Part shown: piece after piece, positions 1 through 8,638 of the stretch
Numbering within the stretch: the stretch's first letter is position 1
Layout: each line of letters begins with the position of its first letter
Origin: Limimaricola pyoseonensis
GTDB lineage: Bacteria; Pseudomonadota; Alphaproteobacteria; Rhodobacterales; Rhodobacteraceae
Length of the DNA stretch: 64,000 bases
Direction: 5' to 3'
NCBI RefSeq assembly: GCF_900102015.1
Contig: NZ_FNAT01000002.1
Location: 186,001 to 250,000, forward strand
Program-made: the position numbers and the translations under genes
The notes under the pieces: model-generated
Databases searched by the model: none
What the model was told of the DNA's origin: nothing
Seen by the model: the letters and a program-made list of their open reading frames with translations, nothing else

Positions 1-195
1 CTGCCGCCCGGCACCACGCTCGCCACCCCCTGGCCCGAGCTCTACTACCGCAACCTCGTGCGCCATTTCGTGGACGAGATCCTGCAGGACAGGCCGCAGG
101 AATGCACCTTCTTCGACGGCGCCAAGAGCCAGGAGATCGTCGATGCGATGATCCTGGCCCATCGCGAACGCCGCTGGGTGGGCTTGGGCGCATGA
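1..195 (+). CDS. Gfo/Idh/MocA family oxidoreductase, C-terminal end (partial)
   Basis: The window opens inside this gene; only the last 64 residues are present, ending at TGA 193-195. The fragment has a run of the type YYRNLVRHFVDEI followed by a small-residue/acidic segment and a terminal helix. This resembles the C-terminal tail of NAD(P)-dependent Gfo/Idh/MocA sugar or inositol dehydrogenases. The Rossmann domain lies outside the window, so the assignment rests on tail similarity alone. The stop codon overlaps the ATG of the next gene (ATGA at 192-195), which implies translational coupling with the DUF885 gene. Confidence 0.55.
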   Translation: MPPGTTLATPWPELYYRNLVRHFVDEILQDRPQECTFFDGAKSQEIVDAMILAHRERRWVGLGA

Positions 196-1775
196 CGGGG
201 CTGGTGGGCGACTACCTCGCGCATCGCTTCCGCTGGCGGCCGGTCGACGCCAGCTTCATGGGGGCGGAGGGGCACGATCACCGGCTGCCGCCGGTGGAGC
301 CCGGCTGCATCGAAGCCGAGCTGGAGGAGATCCGCGCCCTGCACGAGAAGGCCGCGCGGGACGGTGCGGCCCATCCCCACGACCGGCGCATGATCGCGGC
401 GGAGATGCGGGTGGAGGAGGCGAACCTCGAGAGCCGCCCGCGGCAGAGAAACCCGGCCTGGGCCACGGGCGAGGCGGGCTTCGGCGTGATCTCGCTGCTG
501 CTGCCGCAATCCACGCCGTGGCGGCGCGACGCCATCGCGGCCCGGCTCGCGGCCATCCCCGCCTTCCTGGACGGGGTCCGCGCCCTGATCGGCGACGGCC
601 CGGTGCCGCGGGGCTGGTGCGAACGGGCGATGACAGAGGCGGCGGCGCTGTCGCTGTTCCTGCGCGAGGACATGCGCCTGCACGAGGCGTGGCTTGCCGA
701 CTGGGCGGCCCCGGCCGAAGCGGCGGCCGAGGCCTTCGACGGTTTCGCCGCCTCTCTAGCGCAGCTGCCCGACGCCGATCCGGCCTGCGGAACGGTGCAT
801 CTGGAGCTGGTCCTGCGCGAACTGCACGAGCTGCCGCTCGGCGCGGACCGGGCGATGGAGGCGGCCCGCGCGGCCTTCGAGCGCTGCGGCACGGAACTGG
901 AGGAGATGGCCGCCCGGATCGACCCCGACACCGGCTGGCAGGATCAGCTCGCCGCGCTGGCGGACATGCATCCCGCCGCGGCCGACGACGTGATCGCGAG
1001 CTACCGCCTCTGGGACGCGGCGGCGCGCGACGCCGCCGAGACCCACGGGCTGGTCACGCCGGATGACGGCTACGGGCTGGATTACCGCCCGCTGCCCGCC
1101 TGTTTCCGACGCGTGGCCGGGCCGCTCTACTTCCTGTTCTACCGCTCGCCGCCGGGGCTGAACCCCGGATCGGGCAGCGTCTACTGGGTGATGTCCGCGG
1201 CCGATCCGTTGGCGCATGGCACGGCCATGGTCAAGGCGATCCACGCCGTGCACCACGGCTCGGTCGGACACCACACCCAGAACGGCCGCGCCCGGGCGGC
1301 GGCCTCGCGGCTGGGCCGGATCGCGGCGACCGACTGCGCCATGGGCCTGGCGTTCCAGGGCGCGCTGACGCTGGTGGAAGGCTGGGCCTGCCATGTCGAG
1401 GACCTGCTGATGGAGGCCGACGGCTTCTATTCCCCGGCGGAGAAGCTGCTGCTGAAATCCTTCGAGCGGCGCAATGCCGCCTCGGTGCTGGTCGATCTGG
1501 GCCTGCACAGTGGGGCGTGGTCGATGGCCGAATGCGAACGCTTCTATGCCGAGGAGGCGGGCTTCGCCCCGGCGCGCGTGCATTCCGAAGTGGTGCGCAA
1601 CTCCATGTTCCCCGCCTCGCGCGCGACCTACTGGCTCGGGGTCGAGGGTATCCGCGCCCTGCGCCGCCGCTGGACAGGCACGACGCGGGCCTTCCACGAC
1701 ACGCTCCTGTCCTTCGGCCACGTGCCGCTGAAGCTCGTCGAGGACGAGATGGCCGCCCGGGGGCTGCTGCAATGA
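192..1775 (+). CDS. DUF885 family protein with altered metal-binding motif
   Basis: A 527-residue protein without a signal peptide. The C-terminal half looks like DUF885, a family related to zinc peptidases with a HExxPGHH-type motif and a downstream EGWA motif. Here the first motif reads HHGSVGHH (residues 354-361), so the canonical Glu is His. The second motif, EGWACHVEDL (from E396), is intact. A basic NSMFPASRATYWLG-type segment near the end also fits the family. The start at 192 was chosen because it overlaps the preceding stop (ATGA). The setting (oligopeptide transporter and peptidase T downstream) suggests a role with peptides or amino-acid conjugates, but the missing Glu makes proteolysis uncertain. 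Confidence 0.7.
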   Translation: MTGLVGDYLAHRFRWRPVDASFMGAEGHDHRLPPVEPGCIEAELEEIRALHEKAARDGAAHPHDRRMIAAEMRVEEANLESRPRQRNPAWATGEAGFGVISLLLPQSTPWRRDAIAARLAAIPAFLDGVRALIGDGPVPRGWCERAMTEAAALSLFLREDMRLHEAWLADWAAPAEAAAEAFDGFAASLAQLPDADPACGTVHLELVLRELHELPLGADRAMEAARAAFERCGTELEEMAARIDPDTGWQDQLAALADMHPAAADDVIASYRLWDAAARDAAETHGLVTPDDGYGLDYRPLPACFRRVAGPLYFLFYRSPPGLNPGSGSVYWVMSAADPLAHGTAMVKAIHAVHHGSVGHHTQNGRARAAASRLGRIAATDCAMGLAFQGALTLVEGWACHVEDLLMEADGFYSPAEKLLLKSFERRNAASVLVDLGLHSGAWSMAECERFYAEEAGFAPARVHSEVVRNSMFPASRATYWLGVEGIRALRRRWTGTTRAFHDTLLSFGHVPLKLVEDEMAARGLLQ

Positions 1776-2087
1776 TGAGTTTTCCGACATGCGGGCCGAA
1801 CGCGGCCCGGGCCCGGCCCGCCCGTAGGCGCGGGGCCCTGCCACGCGACATCCCGGGTCGGAAGGCGCCGCGCGCCGCCGGTTTCGATGCGTTGAAAAGC
1901 CGTGCGGAACGTATGTTTTCCGGGCGATTGACCGACCTTGGCCCGGTGGGCGCCACCCCCGTTCAACCGACGGATGCCGCGCGCGGCCACGGTCGCAGGC
2001 CTGCAACGGTCTGCATGAGTTTTCTGCAAGGTGTCACCAAGAATTTGGCACATTGTCCCCTTGCCCCGCTTCAATAGCCTCGTTCGC
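1776..2087. other. 312-bp intergenic region, nothing firm seen
   Basis: The gap between the DUF885 gene and the hydroxyacid dehydrogenase is more AT-rich at its right end than the flanking genes. I see no RNA gene, no convincing promoter hexamers and no strong hairpin with a T-run. A promoter for the downstream dehydrogenase and transporter block probably lies here, because the gap is unusually large for this gene-dense window. Confidence 0.4.
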
Positions 2088-3017
2088 ATGACCCAAGACA
2101 TCCGCATACTCATCGCATCCAAAGGCAACCCGCAGGCGCTGGCCGAAGGGTTCCGCACCGAACTTCCGGGGGCCGCGGTGTTCACCGACCCGGCCGAGGC
2201 CGGGGCGGGCCCCGTGCCCTACGTCGTGGCCGGCAAGCCCGATCCGGGCGTCATCGCCGCGGTGCCGGGGGTCGAGCTGATCCTCAGCCTGAACGCCGGG
2301 ATCGAACACCTGCTGGCGCCGGGCGCGGTGCCCGAGGGGGTGGAGATCGCGCGGCTGGTCGACCCCGCCATGACCGAGGGCATGGCGGACTGGTGCCTGG
2401 CCGTGGTGCTGGCCTGGCACCGCAACCTCCACCTCTACCGCGCCGACACCGAATGGACGCGGCGCAGCGAGGTCCTGTCACGCGACCGCGTCGTGACGGT
2501 TCTCGGCGCCGGCGCGCTCGGCGGCCGCGTGGCGCGGCTGCTGGCGCAGATCGGCTTCGAGACGCGGGTCTGGAGCCGGTCGGGCCGCGCGGTCGAGGGC
2601 GCGCAGAGCTTTGCCGGCCCCGAGGGGCTGGTGCGGGCGACCACCGGCGCGGATGCGGTGGTGAACCTGCTGCCGCTGACGCCCGAGACCGAGAACCTGC
2701 TCGACGCGGCGCTGTTCGGCCGGATGGCGCGGGGCGGCTTCGTCGCCAGCGCCGGACGGGGCCAGCACCTGGTCGAGGCCGATCTCTTGGCCGCGCTGGA
2801 CAGCGGGCAGATCGGCGCCGCCGCGCTGGACGTGTTCCGCGCCGAGCCGCTGCCGCCGGGCGATCCGCTCTGGGCCCATCCCGGCATCCTCGTGACCCCG
2901 CACGTCGCCGCCCCCACGCAGGCCGGCTCCGCCGTGCGGATCATGGCCGAGAACATCCGCCGCCACCGGCGCGGCGACCCCATTCCCGAGCGCGTCGATC
3001 GCGCGCGGGGGTACTGA
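2088..3017 (+). CDS. D-2-hydroxyacid dehydrogenase, GhrA-like
   Basis: A 309-residue NAD(P)-dependent 2-hydroxyacid dehydrogenase of the glyoxylate/hydroxypyruvate reductase A type, which reduces 2-oxoacids to D-2-hydroxyacids or the reverse. The nucleotide-binding loop GAGALGG is at residues 140-146. The expected catalytic set is visible: Arg224 (in SAGRGQ), Glu253 (in RAEPLP) and His272 (in TPHVAA). Length fits GhrA (about 310). The ATG at 2088 begins MTQDIRIL; further in-frame codons upstream read as non-homologous sequence, so they were excluded. It sits 70 bp before an oligopeptide transporter and may process a 2-oxoacid released from the imported substrate. Confidence 0.85.
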   Translation: MTQDIRILIASKGNPQALAEGFRTELPGAAVFTDPAEAGAGPVPYVVAGKPDPGVIAAVPGVELILSLNAGIEHLLAPGAVPEGVEIARLVDPAMTEGMADWCLAVVLAWHRNLHLYRADTEWTRRSEVLSRDRVVTVLGAGALGGRVARLLAQIGFETRVWSRSGRAVEGAQSFAGPEGLVRATTGADAVVNLLPLTPETENLLDAALFGRMARGGFVASAGRGQHLVEADLLAALDSGQIGAAALDVFRAEPLPPGDPLWAHPGILVTPHVAAPTQAGSAVRIMAENIRRHRRGDPIPERVDRARGY

Positions 3018-3087
3018 CCCAACTTCGACGCGAAACAAAAAAGAGATCGAAGACCACCCGACAGGATCGATGAAAGGACCACGTCAG

Positions 3088-4659
3088 ATGAGACTCAGGA
3101 CCTCCACCATTCTGGCAGCGGCGATCGCGCTGCCTTCCGCCGCGCTGGCCGAAACCGAGCTGGTGATGCCGCAGCAGGATGAGCCGCGCACGCTGTCGCC
3201 GGCGCCGTCCTCGGACACCGGCGGCCATGGCCCCACCTCGAACGTCTACAGCCACCTCGTGGTGATGGACTGGGGCATCGTCGACGGCGTCGCCGCCTAT
3301 GGCGACCTGGCCGACAGCTGGGAGGTCTCGGAGGACGCGACGACCTACACCTTCAACCTGAACACCGACGCCAAGTGGCATGACGGCGAGGACGTGACTT
3401 CGGAGGACGTCAAGTTCACCTATGAGCGGATCATGGAGAAGGGCTACACCTTCTCCTCCTTCCTGCGCGACGTGAAGTCGATCGAGACGCCCGACGACGA
3501 CACCGTGGTCATCACACTCGACAAGCCCAACATGGCCTTCCTGCCGATGATGGCGCAAGGCGCGCAGTGGACCGGCAAGATCTACCCCGAGCATCTCTGG
3601 GCCGATCAGGAGGGGTTCGACACCGGGCCCTACGTGAACGAGCCGGTGGGCTCGGGCCCGTTCAAGTTCGTCCGCTGGGATCGCGGCAGCGCCGTGGTGC
3701 TCGAGGCGAACGAGGAGTATTTCCGCGGCGCGCCGAACGTGGACAAGCTGATCTTCCGCACCATCCCCGACGCCAATGTCGCGCGGGCCGAGTTCGAGGC
3801 GGGCCAGTTCCCCTACCTGCCGTTCAACTACGCCCCGCCGCTGGCCGAGGCGCCGATCTTCGAGGCCGACCCGAACATCAACGTGGTCTACACGCCGTCG
3901 CATTTCTCGCGCGACCTGCAGCTCAACCTCAACCACGAGGCGCTGGGCAACCCGAAGGTCCGCGAGGCGATCGCCTACGCGATGGACCGCGAGCAGATGA
4001 ACAAGCTGGCCTTCAACAACTCTTGGACGCCGGGCTACTACGCCGGGGTCAGCAGCCTGCAGAAATGGGTGAACGAGGACGCCCGCTTCCCCGGGCACGA
4101 CGCCGAGAAGGCCGAGGCCCTGCTGGACGAGGCCGGCTTCCCGCGCGGCGATGACGGCTGGCGCTTCTCGGTCAAGGTGACCGGGCCGAACATCTCCGAC
4201 TGCTCCGCGATCACCGAGATCCTCGTGCGCCAGCTGCGCGAGGTCGGCATCGAGGCCGAGCTGGACCGCTTCGACCAGTCGACCTGGTTCAGCCGCATCC
4301 AGGACAAGCAGTTCGACATCTCGTGCTATTTCGGCCGCTACGGCCCCGACCCGGACGCCTATCGCGAGCATTTCTCGACCGACGGCGCGCGCAACTTCAT
4401 GAGCTATTCGGATGCCGAGCTCGACCAGCTGGCCGCCGAGGCCAACACCGTCAGCGACGAGGCGACGCGCAAGGAGATGTATGACCGCATTCAGGAGATC
4501 GTGGTGCGCGACATGCCCTACATCAACGTCTTCGAGGAGCAGAAGACCAGCCTCGTGCGCCCCGGCTGGTCCGGCTTCGCGGTCATGCCCGACGGGTTCA
4601 ACAAGTCCATCAGCTGGTTCGGCGTCTACGGCGTCACCGGCCCGGACGATGCCGGTTAA
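3088..4659 (+). CDS. ABC transporter substrate-binding protein, oligopeptide type (SBP_bac_5)
   Basis: A 523-residue periplasmic solute receptor of the DppA/OppA family. Residues 1-21 form a Sec signal peptide ending ALA. The mature part has family hallmarks: a DEPRTLSP-like start, the segment YTFNLNTDAKWHDGEDV, and a later ALLDEAGFPRG segment. ATG 3088 was chosen over an in-frame ATG at 3070 because AAAGGA lies just upstream and the signal peptide then starts with MRLR. It is the first gene of a transporter operon (receptor, permease, permease-ATPase fusion, ATPase) followed by peptidase T, so the ligand is probably a peptide or peptide-like compound. Confidence 0.88.
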   Translation: MRLRTSTILAAAIALPSAALAETELVMPQQDEPRTLSPAPSSDTGGHGPTSNVYSHLVVMDWGIVDGVAAYGDLADSWEVSEDATTYTFNLNTDAKWHDGEDVTSEDVKFTYERIMEKGYTFSSFLRDVKSIETPDDDTVVITLDKPNMAFLPMMAQGAQWTGKIYPEHLWADQEGFDTGPYVNEPVGSGPFKFVRWDRGSAVVLEANEEYFRGAPNVDKLIFRTIPDANVARAEFEAGQFPYLPFNYAPPLAEAPIFEADPNINVVYTPSHFSRDLQLNLNHEALGNPKVREAIAYAMDREQMNKLAFNNSWTPGYYAGVSSLQKWVNEDARFPGHDAEKAEALLDEAGFPRGDDGWRFSVKVTGPNISDCSAITEILVRQLREVGIEAELDRFDQSTWFSRIQDKQFDISCYFGRYGPDPDAYREHFSTDGARNFMSYSDAELDQLAAEANTVSDEATRKEMYDRIQEIVVRDMPYINVFEEQKTSLVRPGWSGFAVMPDGFNKSISWFGVYGVTGPDDAG

Positions 4660-4698
4660 GCCGGCACCGCAGGCAAGGTAACTGACAGGGCGATCGAC

Positions 4699-5664
4699 AT
4701 GAGACTTCTCCGCTACTTCCTGTTCCGGGTGCTGCAGATGTTTCCGATCGCCCTGTTCATCGTCGTCATCAACTTCGCGCTGATCCACATGGCGCCCGGC
4801 GACGTGTCGATCCTGCTGGCGGGCGAGGGGGCCGACCCGGACTACATGGCCTCGGTCCGCGAGAGCTACGGCCTCGACAAGCCGCTGATCCAGCAGCTCG
4901 GGGCCTATATCGGCCAGCTGCTGCAGGGCGATCTGGGCCTGTCGTTCCGCACCCGCGAGCCGGTGATCGACATCATCGCCGAGCGGGTGCCCGCCACGCT
5001 GCTGCTGGCGGGAACGGCGCTGGTGCTGGCCTCCGTGCTCGGCGTTCTCGTCGGCACCGTCATGGCGCGCAGGCCGGGCTCGGCGCTCGACGCCGCCGTG
5101 ACCACGATCTCCATCTCCCTGTTCTCGATCCCGGTGTTCTGGCTGGGGCTGATGCTGATCCTGCTCTTCGCGGTGACGCTGCGCTGGCTGCCCTCGTCGG
5201 GGATGATGTCCGTCGCCGGCCCGCGCGAGGGGCTGGCCTACGGCCTCGACGTGGCCCGCCACATGATCCTGCCGGTGCTGTCGCTGACGGCGGTGTGGCT
5301 CGGGCAATACGTGCGGCTGTCGCGGTCCTCCGTCTCGGAGACGCTGGCCGAGCCCTATGTCACCACCGCCCGCGCCATCGGCTTTTCCGAGCGCCGGGTG
5401 ATGACCGGCTTTGCCCTGCGCAACGCGCTCCTGCCGATCGTCACCGTGCTGGGGCTGGAGCTGGGGCTCCTGCTGTCGGGCGCGGTGCTGACCGAGACGG
5501 TGTTCAGCTGGCCCGGTCTCGGCCGCCTGATCTACGAGGCGATCCTGTCGCGGGACACGCCCGTCATCATGGGCGCCTTCCTGATCATGTCCTTCACGGT
5601 GATGCTGGCCGCGCTGCTGACGGATCTTCTCTACGCAACACTGGACCCCAGGGTGCGCCTGTGA
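4699..5664 (+). CDS. ABC transporter permease, DppB-like
   Basis: A 321-residue inner-membrane permease of the peptide/nickel family. It starts with the typical MRLLRYFLFRVLQMFPI helix and has about six membrane segments. The cytoplasmic coupling segment YVTTARAIGFSERRVMTGFALRNALLP is characteristic of DppB/OppB. It lies 39 bp after the receptor gene. Its TGA stop (5662-5664) overlaps the GTG start of the next gene, so the two subunits are probably translationally coupled. Confidence 0.9.
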   Translation: MRLLRYFLFRVLQMFPIALFIVVINFALIHMAPGDVSILLAGEGADPDYMASVRESYGLDKPLIQQLGAYIGQLLQGDLGLSFRTREPVIDIIAERVPATLLLAGTALVLASVLGVLVGTVMARRPGSALDAAVTTISISLFSIPVFWLGLMLILLFAVTLRWLPSSGMMSVAGPREGLAYGLDVARHMILPVLSLTAVWLGQYVRLSRSSVSETLAEPYVTTARAIGFSERRVMTGFALRNALLPIVTVLGLELGLLLSGAVLTETVFSWPGLGRLIYEAILSRDTPVIMGAFLIMSFTVMLAALLTDLLYATLDPRVRL

Positions 5665-7595
5665 ATCCCACCGTCATCAAGACCATCCGCGCCACCGCCC
5701 GCAGCTGGACCGGTGTGCTGAGCCTGGCCCTCCTGCTGGTGATCGCGGCGGCCGCGCTGGCCGCGCCGGTGCTGGGGCTGCCCGACCCGGCGGACATGGC
5801 GTTCGACCTCTACCAGCCCCCCGGCGCGGCGCATTGGCTCGGCACCGACAATTTCGGACGCGACATCTTCGCGCGGGTGGTCTGGGGCGCGCGGGTGGCG
5901 CTGATCGTGGCGATCGGCGCAGCGCTGCTGTCGATCCTGATCGGCTCGGCCTTGGGCGCGGTGGCTGGGTATTTCGGCGGCTGGGTCGACGGGCTGCTGA
6001 GCCGGGTGTTCGACATCTTCCTGCTCATCCCGACCTTCTTCCTCATCCTGCTGATCGTCGCGCTGTTCGGCGCCAGCCTGCCGCTCACGATCGTCGCCAT
6101 CGCGCTGACGACATGGCCGCGCTCGGCCCGGCTGATGCGCTCGCAGGTGCTGACGCTGAAATCGCGGGTCTACGTGCAGGCGGCGCTGGCCGCCGGGGCG
6201 CCGCATTGGTGGGTCATCCTGCGCCACGTCATCCCCAACGGCATCGCGCCGATCGTCACCGACGGCACGATCCTGATGGGCATGGCGATCCTGACCGAGG
6301 CGGGGCTCAGCTTCCTGGGGCTGGGGGACCAGAACATGGTCAGCTGGGGCAGCATGATCTTCGAAGGCCAGCGCCACCTGCGGCTGGCGCCGTGGATGTC
6401 GATCGCGCCGGGCGTGGCGCTGCTGGTGCTGGTGGCCAGCCTGAACCTCTTGGGCGACAGCGTGAACTTCGCCATGAACCCGCAGTTGCGCACCCGCGGC
6501 GGCGCGCCGAAGCGGCGCCGGGGCGTGGCACCGCCCGCCGACGAGCCCGCCGCCACCGCCGGGGCGCCGATCCTGCAGGTCACGGACCTGCGGCTGGAAT
6601 ACGCCGCCGGCGACCGCAGGATCGCGGCGGTGGACGGCGTGTCCTTCTCGCTGCCGCGCGGCGGCTCGCTCGGCATCGTGGGCGAAAGCGGCTGCGGCAA
6701 GTCGAGCCTCGGCTCGGCGCTGTTGCAGACCATGCCCAACAATGCCGAGCTGACGGGCGGCACGATCCGCTATGACGGCCGCGCCATCGTGCTGGACGGC
6801 AAGCCGGTGATCGAGGGCGGGCGCTCGCGCATCGAGGCGCTGCGCTGGACGCGCATGGCGACGATCTTCCAAAGCGCGATGAACGCGCTCAACCCCGTCA
6901 CCACCGTGCGGCGGCAAATGGTCGACACGCTGCGCCTGCACCGCCCCGGGATGACGCGCGACGAGGCGACCGCCCGCATCGGCGAGGTGTTCGACATGAT
7001 CGGCATTCCCCGTTCGCGCATGAACGCCTACCCGCACCAGCTCTCGGGCGGGATGCGCCAGAGGGCGATGATCGCGCTGTCGCTGATCCTCGAGCCCGAG
7101 CTGGTGATCGCCGACGAGCCGACCACCGCGCTCGACATGCTGATCCAGGACCAGATCCTCGGCGAGATCGCCGATCTGCGCGAGCGTCTGAACCTGTCGC
7201 TGATCCTCGTCTCGCACGACATGGGCGCGGTGGCCGAAAGCTGCGAGACGGTGGCGGTGATGTATGCCGGGCGCATCGTCGAGATCGCGCCGACGCGCCG
7301 GATCTTCGACCGGCCGGCGCATCCCTATTCGCGCACGCTGATCAGCGCGCTGCCCAGCCTGACCGGCCCGCTGGAGACGCTGGACAGTCTGCCGGCGACC
7401 GGATCCGCCGCGGCGGAAGGCGGCTGCCGCTTCGCCCATGCCTGCCCGGCCGCGACGGCGCTGTGCCGCTCGACGCCGCCGCCGGCGGTGCAGCTGGGCG
7501 GGAACCATGTCGCGGAATGCCACTATGCCGAGGAGTTCGCCGCCGAACCCGTGGACGCCGCCGAACCCACCGCCACCGAGGAGGCCTGCGCATGA
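5661..7595 (+). CDS. Fused ABC permease (DppC-like) and ATPase (DppD-like)
   Basis: A 644-residue two-domain protein. Residues 1 to about 275 are a DppC-like permease with six hydrophobic segments and a WLGTDNFGRDIFARVVWGAR motif near residue 55. A basic, Pro/Ala-rich linker of about 30 residues follows. From about residue 305 it is a peptide-type ABC ATPase: Walker A GESGCGKS (341-348), signature LSGGMRQR (461-468), Walker B LVIADE (481-486). A Cys-containing oligopeptide C-terminal domain follows. The GTG start at 5661 overlaps the stop of the upstream permease (GTGA). No stop or frame change lies at the junction, so this is one reading frame rather than an assembly artefact. Similar fusions are known but rarer than separate genes. 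Confidence 0.88.
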   Translation: MNPTVIKTIRATARSWTGVLSLALLLVIAAAALAAPVLGLPDPADMAFDLYQPPGAAHWLGTDNFGRDIFARVVWGARVALIVAIGAALLSILIGSALGAVAGYFGGWVDGLLSRVFDIFLLIPTFFLILLIVALFGASLPLTIVAIALTTWPRSARLMRSQVLTLKSRVYVQAALAAGAPHWWVILRHVIPNGIAPIVTDGTILMGMAILTEAGLSFLGLGDQNMVSWGSMIFEGQRHLRLAPWMSIAPGVALLVLVASLNLLGDSVNFAMNPQLRTRGGAPKRRRGVAPPADEPAATAGAPILQVTDLRLEYAAGDRRIAAVDGVSFSLPRGGSLGIVGESGCGKSSLGSALLQTMPNNAELTGGTIRYDGRAIVLDGKPVIEGGRSRIEALRWTRMATIFQSAMNALNPVTTVRRQMVDTLRLHRPGMTRDEATARIGEVFDMIGIPRSRMNAYPHQLSGGMRQRAMIALSLILEPELVIADEPTTALDMLIQDQILGEIADLRERLNLSLILVSHDMGAVAESCETVAVMYAGRIVEIAPTRRIFDRPAHPYSRTLISALPSLTGPLETLDSLPATGSAAAEGGCRFAHACPAATALCRSTPPPAVQLGGNHVAECHYAEEFAAEPVDAAEPTATEEACA

Positions 7596-8626
7596 GCCAG
7601 CCGATCCTGCAGCTCGACAGCCTGCGCATGGTCTATGCCGACGACACCGGTCTGGTGTCGCGGCTTCTGGGGCGGGCCGACCCGCCGGTGATCGCCGCCG
7701 ACGACGTGACGCTGGCGCTGCGGCCGGGCGAGACCCTCGCCGTGGTGGGCGAGAGCGGGTCCGGCAAGACCACGGCGGGGCGCATCGCCACGCTGCAGGA
7801 ACGGCCCACGGCGGGCCGGGTCCTCTACGAGGGGCGGGACGTGACCGGGCTGACCGGCGCGGCGCTGAAGGCGTATCGCGCCAAGGTCCAGATGATCTTC
7901 CAGAACCCCTATGACGCGCTGAACCCGCGCCTGACCGTAGGCCAGTCGCTGGCCGAGCCGCTGACCCTGCATGGCCTCGTGCCCCGCGCCGGCCTGCGCG
8001 CCGCGGTGCTGGAGATGCTCGAGGCGGTGGAGCTGCGGCCGGCCGAGACCTTCGCCGATGCCTTCCCCTCCGAGCTTTCGGGCGGGCAGCTGCAGCGCAT
8101 CGCCATCGCGCGGGCGCTGATCATCAAGCCGCGTGTCGTGATCGCGGACGAGCCGGTGTCGATGCTCGACGTCTCGATCCGGTCGGGCGTGATGAACCTG
8201 ATGCGCGGCATCCAGCGCGACACCGGGGTGACCTACCTCTACATCACCCACGACCTCGCCGTGGCCCGCTACATGGCGGACCGCATCGCCGTGATGTATC
8301 TGGGCGCGGTGCTCGAGGAGGGGCCGGCCGAGACGCTGATCTCCGCGGCCGGGCATCCCTACACGCGGCTGCTGATCCGGGCCGCGCCGGAACATCGCGC
8401 CACCGCCGTCAAGCGCGACCGCATCCGTCTGCCCGGCGATGCGGCCTCGCAAACCGGCCAGCCCACGGGCTGCCGGTTCCACCCCCGCTGCCCGCTGGCC
8501 CAGCCGGTCTGCCGCGAGACGGCGCCGCCGCGCGTGGCGCTGGGCGAAAAGCACGCGGCGTCCTGCCATTTCGCCACCGAGGTACGGCAGAACGGCCTCG
8601 CCGCCGCGACCGCCGCCGCCGTCTGA
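7592..8626 (+). CDS. ABC transporter ATP-binding protein, DppF-like
   Basis: A 344-residue second ATPase of the oligopeptide transporter. Walker A GESGSGKT is at residues 53-60 and the signature LSGGQLQR at about 162-169, followed by the Walker B segment RVVIADEP and the switch segment YITHDLA. The C-terminus carries the Cys-rich oligopeptide-ABC tail (GCRFHPRCP). The ATG at 7592 overlaps the stop of the permease-ATPase fusion. It should pair with the fused ATPase to form the nucleotide-binding heterodimer. Confidence 0.9.
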   Translation: MSQPILQLDSLRMVYADDTGLVSRLLGRADPPVIAADDVTLALRPGETLAVVGESGSGKTTAGRIATLQERPTAGRVLYEGRDVTGLTGAALKAYRAKVQMIFQNPYDALNPRLTVGQSLAEPLTLHGLVPRAGLRAAVLEMLEAVELRPAETFADAFPSELSGGQLQRIAIARALIIKPRVVIADEPVSMLDVSIRSGVMNLMRGIQRDTGVTYLYITHDLAVARYMADRIAVMYLGAVLEEGPAETLISAAGHPYTRLLIRAAPEHRATAVKRDRIRLPGDAASQTGQPTGCRFHPRCPLAQPVCRETAPPRVALGEKHAASCHFATEVRQNGLAAATAAAV

Positions 8627-8638
8627 TCCACCGCCACC

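Noticed and set aside
2046-2064. TTGGCAC...TTGCC resembling a sigma-54 promoter before the GhrA-like gene
   Set aside because: The GG-to-GC distance is 16 bp; the sigma-54 consensus requires 12 (GG at -24 and GC at -12).
2941-5307. Long minus-strand open frame opposite the peptide transporter genes
   Set aside because: It is His/Arg/Asp-rich low-complexity sequence produced by the codon bias of the real plus-strand genes; no domain or start signal is visible.
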